Shown here: positions 61,664 through 64,000 of the stretch, one piece after another
Layout of the letters: each line of letters opens with the position of its first letter
Position numbering within the stretch: the first letter of the stretch is position 1
Assembly (NCBI GenBank): GCA_937127125.1
Contig: CAKZLO010000010.1
Coordinates: forward strand, 114,097-178,096
Origin: an uncultured Ardenticatenia bacterium
Lineage (GTDB): Bacteria > Chloroflexota > Anaerolineae > 4572-78 > NAK82
Length of the DNA stretch: 64,000 nucleotides
Reading direction: 5' to 3'
Notes under the pieces: generated by a model
Told to the model about the DNA's origin: nothing
The model's input: the letters and a program-made list of their open reading frames with translations, nothing else
The model's database searches: none
Program-made: the position numbers and the translations under genes

Positions 61664-62446
61664 GTGTCGGGAGCGTTGGCTAACCAGCTCAAGACCTCGA
61701 CAACGGTAGCTAAAGCTTTCGCAATTCTGGACTTTTTGGCGTCCAGCGGCGAAGGTGGGTCCTCGCTCGCAACGATTTCGTCTCAGTTCGGCATTTCCAA
61801 AAGCACTGCACATCGGTACATGACCACGCTTGAGGAGCTGGCAGTGGTCGAGCGGGATGCAAAGGATCATTTCCGTTTGGGTGTCAAGCTCATTGAGCTG
61901 GCTGCAGCTTTTCTGAGTGATCACAGTCTACGGAACGTAGCGGATCCGTTTCTTCATGAACTGGCAATCCGCACCCAGGAGACAGTTCATCTGGCAATAC
62001 CCTTCGGCGATGAGGTCGTCTATATCGCCAAGGTGGAGAGTTCCCACGCGCTGGGGCTAACTTCGCGCATTGGCGCCCGCGTGCCCATGTACTGCACCGC
62101 GTTGGGCAAAGCTATCCTGGCCCATTATCCGGCCGAGCGTATCGAGGAGATCATTCGTGCTGGGTTGCCGGCGCGAACTCTACATACAATCACCTCTCCC
62201 GAAGGATTGCTTAGGGAACTGGAACAGGTGCGCGCCCAGGGTTATGCCATTGACGATCAGGAGAACGAGCTGGGTGTGCGTTGTGTCGGTGCACCGATAT
62301 TCGACTACATAGGCAAGGCGGTTGGTGCGATCAGCGTGTCCGGGCCGGCCAACCGCATGACATTAGAACGGAGCCTCGAGTTGGCGCCTTGGGTGAGAGA
62401 CACAGCACTGGCGGTGTCTAAGCGGATGGGCTGTCGTCGTCTATAG
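61664..62446 (+). CDS. IclR family transcriptional regulator
   Basis: About 260 residues. TVAKAFAILDFLASSGEGGSSLATISSQFGISKSTAHRYMTTLEELAVVERD (read in parts) is the winged helix-turn-helix; the effector domain shows CTALGKAILAHYP and YAIDDQENELGVRCVGAPIFDYIGKAVGAISVSGPA (in pieces), the standard IclR C-terminal landmarks. It starts at GTG 61664. It probably governs itself and the neighbouring aldehyde dehydrogenase and perhaps the Tm-1 module. Confidence 0.9.
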   Translation: MSGALANQLKTSTTVAKAFAILDFLASSGEGGSSLATISSQFGISKSTAHRYMTTLEELAVVERDAKDHFRLGVKLIELAAAFLSDHSLRNVADPFLHELAIRTQETVHLAIPFGDEVVYIAKVESSHALGLTSRIGARVPMYCTALGKAILAHYPAERIEEIIRAGLPARTLHTITSPEGLLRELEQVRAQGYAIDDQENELGVRCVGAPIFDYIGKAVGAISVSGPANRMTLERSLELAPWVRDTALAVSKRMGCRRL

Positions 62447-62509
62447 AAGGTGTCCGCTGTCATGCTCTGCCTGTGCCCCAGACTTGATGCAGCAGATGGA
62501 GTATGAATT

Positions 62510-63964
62510 ATGACCAAGATGCTAATCGATAGTCAGTGGGTAGCTGCCTCGGATGGCAAGTGGCATGAGGTGCGCAATCCGGGCACCGGTGAGGTGATCG
62601 ACACAGTGCCGTTGGCGACGCTGCAGGACGCCGAGCGCGCATTGCAGGCGGCACAGCGCGGCAAAGAAGCGATGGCACGGCTACCAGCTCACGCGCGCGC
62701 CGAGATCCTCTTCCGCTGTGTCGCAGCAATGGAGGCCGAAAAGGCAGCGTTGAGTGAACTCCTCGCAGCAGAAAATGGCAAGCCGATCCGTCAGACGCGC
62801 GAAGAGTTGGGTGCCACAATCCGCATTTTCCGTGGCTTTGCTGAGGAGGCCAAGCGCATCTTCGGCCGTGTGGTCCCTATGGACGCAGTGCCCGGTCAAG
62901 AGCGCCACCTCGCACTGACCATCCGTCAACCCTTGGGTGTGGTGGCAGCTATCGTACCATTCAACTACCCGGTCGAGCTCTATGCCCACAAAGCCGCCGC
63001 AGCACTCGCGGCCGGCAACGCGGTCATTGCCAAGCCGCCCAGCGACTGTCCCTTAACCTTGCTTAAGATTGCTGCATTGATGGAAGACGCTGGGCTGCCA
63101 CGTGCTGCGCACCAGATGATCACCGGACCCGGTGCGCTAATCGGGGAATTTCTGGCACGCAGTCCAAGCATCCAGATGGTCACGGTAACTGGCAGCACTG
63201 AGGTGGGAATTCAAATATCACGGTTGGCGGCTGAGCACCTCAAGAAGGTGCACATGGAGCTGGGCGGCAACGACGCAACGATAGTTTGTGCCGATGCCGA
63301 TTTGGACAAAGCTACCGATGCCGTTGTGCTCGGCCGTCTCGCGCGCGGCAACGGCCAGATCTGTTGCGCCGTCAAGCGCATCTTCGTCGAGGCGCCGGTC
63401 TACGACAAGATGGCCGAGCTGCTGACCCAGAAAGCGCGAGCACTGAAGGTCGGCAACCAGCTGGAGGAGGATACCGATGTTGGCCCGTTGATTAACGAGC
63501 GGGCAGCCCAAAAGGTGGAAGCAGTCATCAACGACGCGGTCAAGGCAGGCGCCCGCGTGACTACCGGGGGCAAGCGTCACGGGGCGTTCATCGAACCGAC
63601 CGTGTTGGTCGATGTGCCGCCCCACGTAGAACTGTTCTGCCAGGAGACGTTCGGGCCCGTCGCTCCATTGGTGGCTTTCAAGACCATCGACGAGGCAATC
63701 AGGATGGCTAACGACAGCCCCTATGGGCTGCAGGCTGCAGTGTTCACAAAGGATATTTCCCGCGCTCTGGACATCGCCTATAAGCTGGAATCGGGCGCGG
63801 TGATCATCAATTGGTCTTCGGCGCTGCGTGTGGAAAGCCTGCCCTTCGGTGGGATCAAGATGAGCGGACACGGGCGCGAAGGCCTGCACGACACCCTGAA
63901 CGAGATGACGGAACAGAAGGTGATCCTGGTCCACGACGCACTCAACGTGTTCGGGCAAGCGTAG
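62510..63964 (+). CDS. NAD(P)-dependent aldehyde dehydrogenase (succinate-semialdehyde/lactaldehyde type)
   Basis: About 484 residues. The catalytic cysteine is Cys285 in GNGQICCAVKR and the general base is Glu250 in HMELGGND; the cofactor loop is GSTEVGIQIS and VVAAIVPFNYPVELYAHKAA lies earlier. QETFGPVAPLVAF and the end LPFGGIKMSGHGREG are also in place. In sequence style it follows the succinate-semialdehyde/lactaldehyde/glyceraldehyde-3-P (non-phosphorylating) branch; the substrate is not provable. TGGAG is 9 nt before ATG 62510. Runs behind the IclR gene with a 63-bp gap. Confidence 0.93.
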   Translation: MTKMLIDSQWVAASDGKWHEVRNPGTGEVIDTVPLATLQDAERALQAAQRGKEAMARLPAHARAEILFRCVAAMEAEKAALSELLAAENGKPIRQTREELGATIRIFRGFAEEAKRIFGRVVPMDAVPGQERHLALTIRQPLGVVAAIVPFNYPVELYAHKAAAALAAGNAVIAKPPSDCPLTLLKIAALMEDAGLPRAAHQMITGPGALIGEFLARSPSIQMVTVTGSTEVGIQISRLAAEHLKKVHMELGGNDATIVCADADLDKATDAVVLGRLARGNGQICCAVKRIFVEAPVYDKMAELLTQKARALKVGNQLEEDTDVGPLINERAAQKVEAVINDAVKAGARVTTGGKRHGAFIEPTVLVDVPPHVELFCQETFGPVAPLVAFKTIDEAIRMANDSPYGLQAAVFTKDISRALDIAYKLESGAVIINWSSALRVESLPFGGIKMSGHGREGLHDTLNEMTEQKVILVHDALNVFGQA

Positions 63965-63972
63965 GCAGGGCA

Positions 63973-64000
63973 ATGAGCGAGCAAGAGTACCTGCTCATGC
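63973..64000 (+). CDS. start of next gene, cut by the window edge
   Basis: ATG 63973 opens a frame (MSEQEYLLM...) 9 bp after the aldehyde dehydrogenase stop with AGGCAGGG just before it. Only nine codons are present, so no product can be named. Confidence 0.35.

Noticed and set aside
1-64000. tRNA, rRNA, CRISPR arrays, insertion sequences or att sites
   Set aside because: Looked for T-loop-like and repeat-spacer patterns in the gaps and for transposase motifs in the frames; none found. A tRNAscan or CRISPR finder run would settle it.

Overview
This 64 kb stretch looks like chromosomal DNA of a Chloroflexota bacterium, probably of the Anaerolineae/Caldilineae kind. The inference rests on gene content: mevalonate kinase, formate-tetrahydrofolate ligase, a roadblock/LC7 protein, SpoVS, a short SWIM zinc-finger protein, a PTPS-related membrane protein, VanW, Thr/Pro-rich membrane-anchored proteins, and a secreted beta-helix protein ending in a WLPIVQRS tail. 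No rRNA, tRNA, CRISPR array, transposase or phage gene was recognised. Genes are dense, on both strands, and mostly in short operons with good sigma-70 type promoters.

Layout. 1-11 kb: an AEC permease (cut by the window edge), a large membrane protein, a nitroreductase, an IclR regulator with a class III aminotransferase, a divergent SDR dehydrogenase coupled to a roadblock protein, mevalonate kinase and formate-THF ligase. 11-16.7 kb: a metalloid-resistance island (Acr3 arsenite pump, ArsR, metallophosphoesterase, DUF318/ArsP-like permease, thiol-redox protein, an 80-residue Fe-S mini-protein, YceI-like lipocalin). 16.8-22 kb: a URO-D family protein, a deazaflavin-dependent nitroreductase-like protein, a membrane-anchored protein with a degenerate integrase-like head, and a secreted repeat protein. 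22.3-28 kb: a MurE-type ligase, SpoVS, and the minus-strand operon vanW-holB-ricT.

28-40.3 kb is a nitrogen-assimilation block: a GlnE-type adenylyltransferase carrying ACT domains between its two catalytic halves, a stand-alone FMN glutamate synthase domain protein, then gltB and gltD. The three glutamate synthase genes lie behind a promoter with a 23-bp palindrome and a roughly 300-nt leader. 40.4-47.2 kb holds a SWIM protein and a LacI-controlled sugar operon (binding protein, ATPase, permease, ribulokinase). 47.3-51 kb is a copper operon (CsoR, CopZ, a small CxxC protein, CopA, and a Cys/His-rich metallothionein-like protein) with a CsoR-type operator at its promoter.

51-64 kb: a MoxR/DUF58 pair, a secreted polymorphic-repeat protein, a glycosyltransferase, a HerA-like ATPase, a split Tm-1 module (Tm-1 N-domain protein plus PEP-hydrolase-family protein), an IclR regulator with a near-perfect promoter and palindromic operator, and an aldehyde dehydrogenase. 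The most rewarding items for follow-up are the GlnE-ACT fusion, the metallothionein-like copper protein, the small Fe-S protein in the arsenic island, and the integrase-derived membrane protein.
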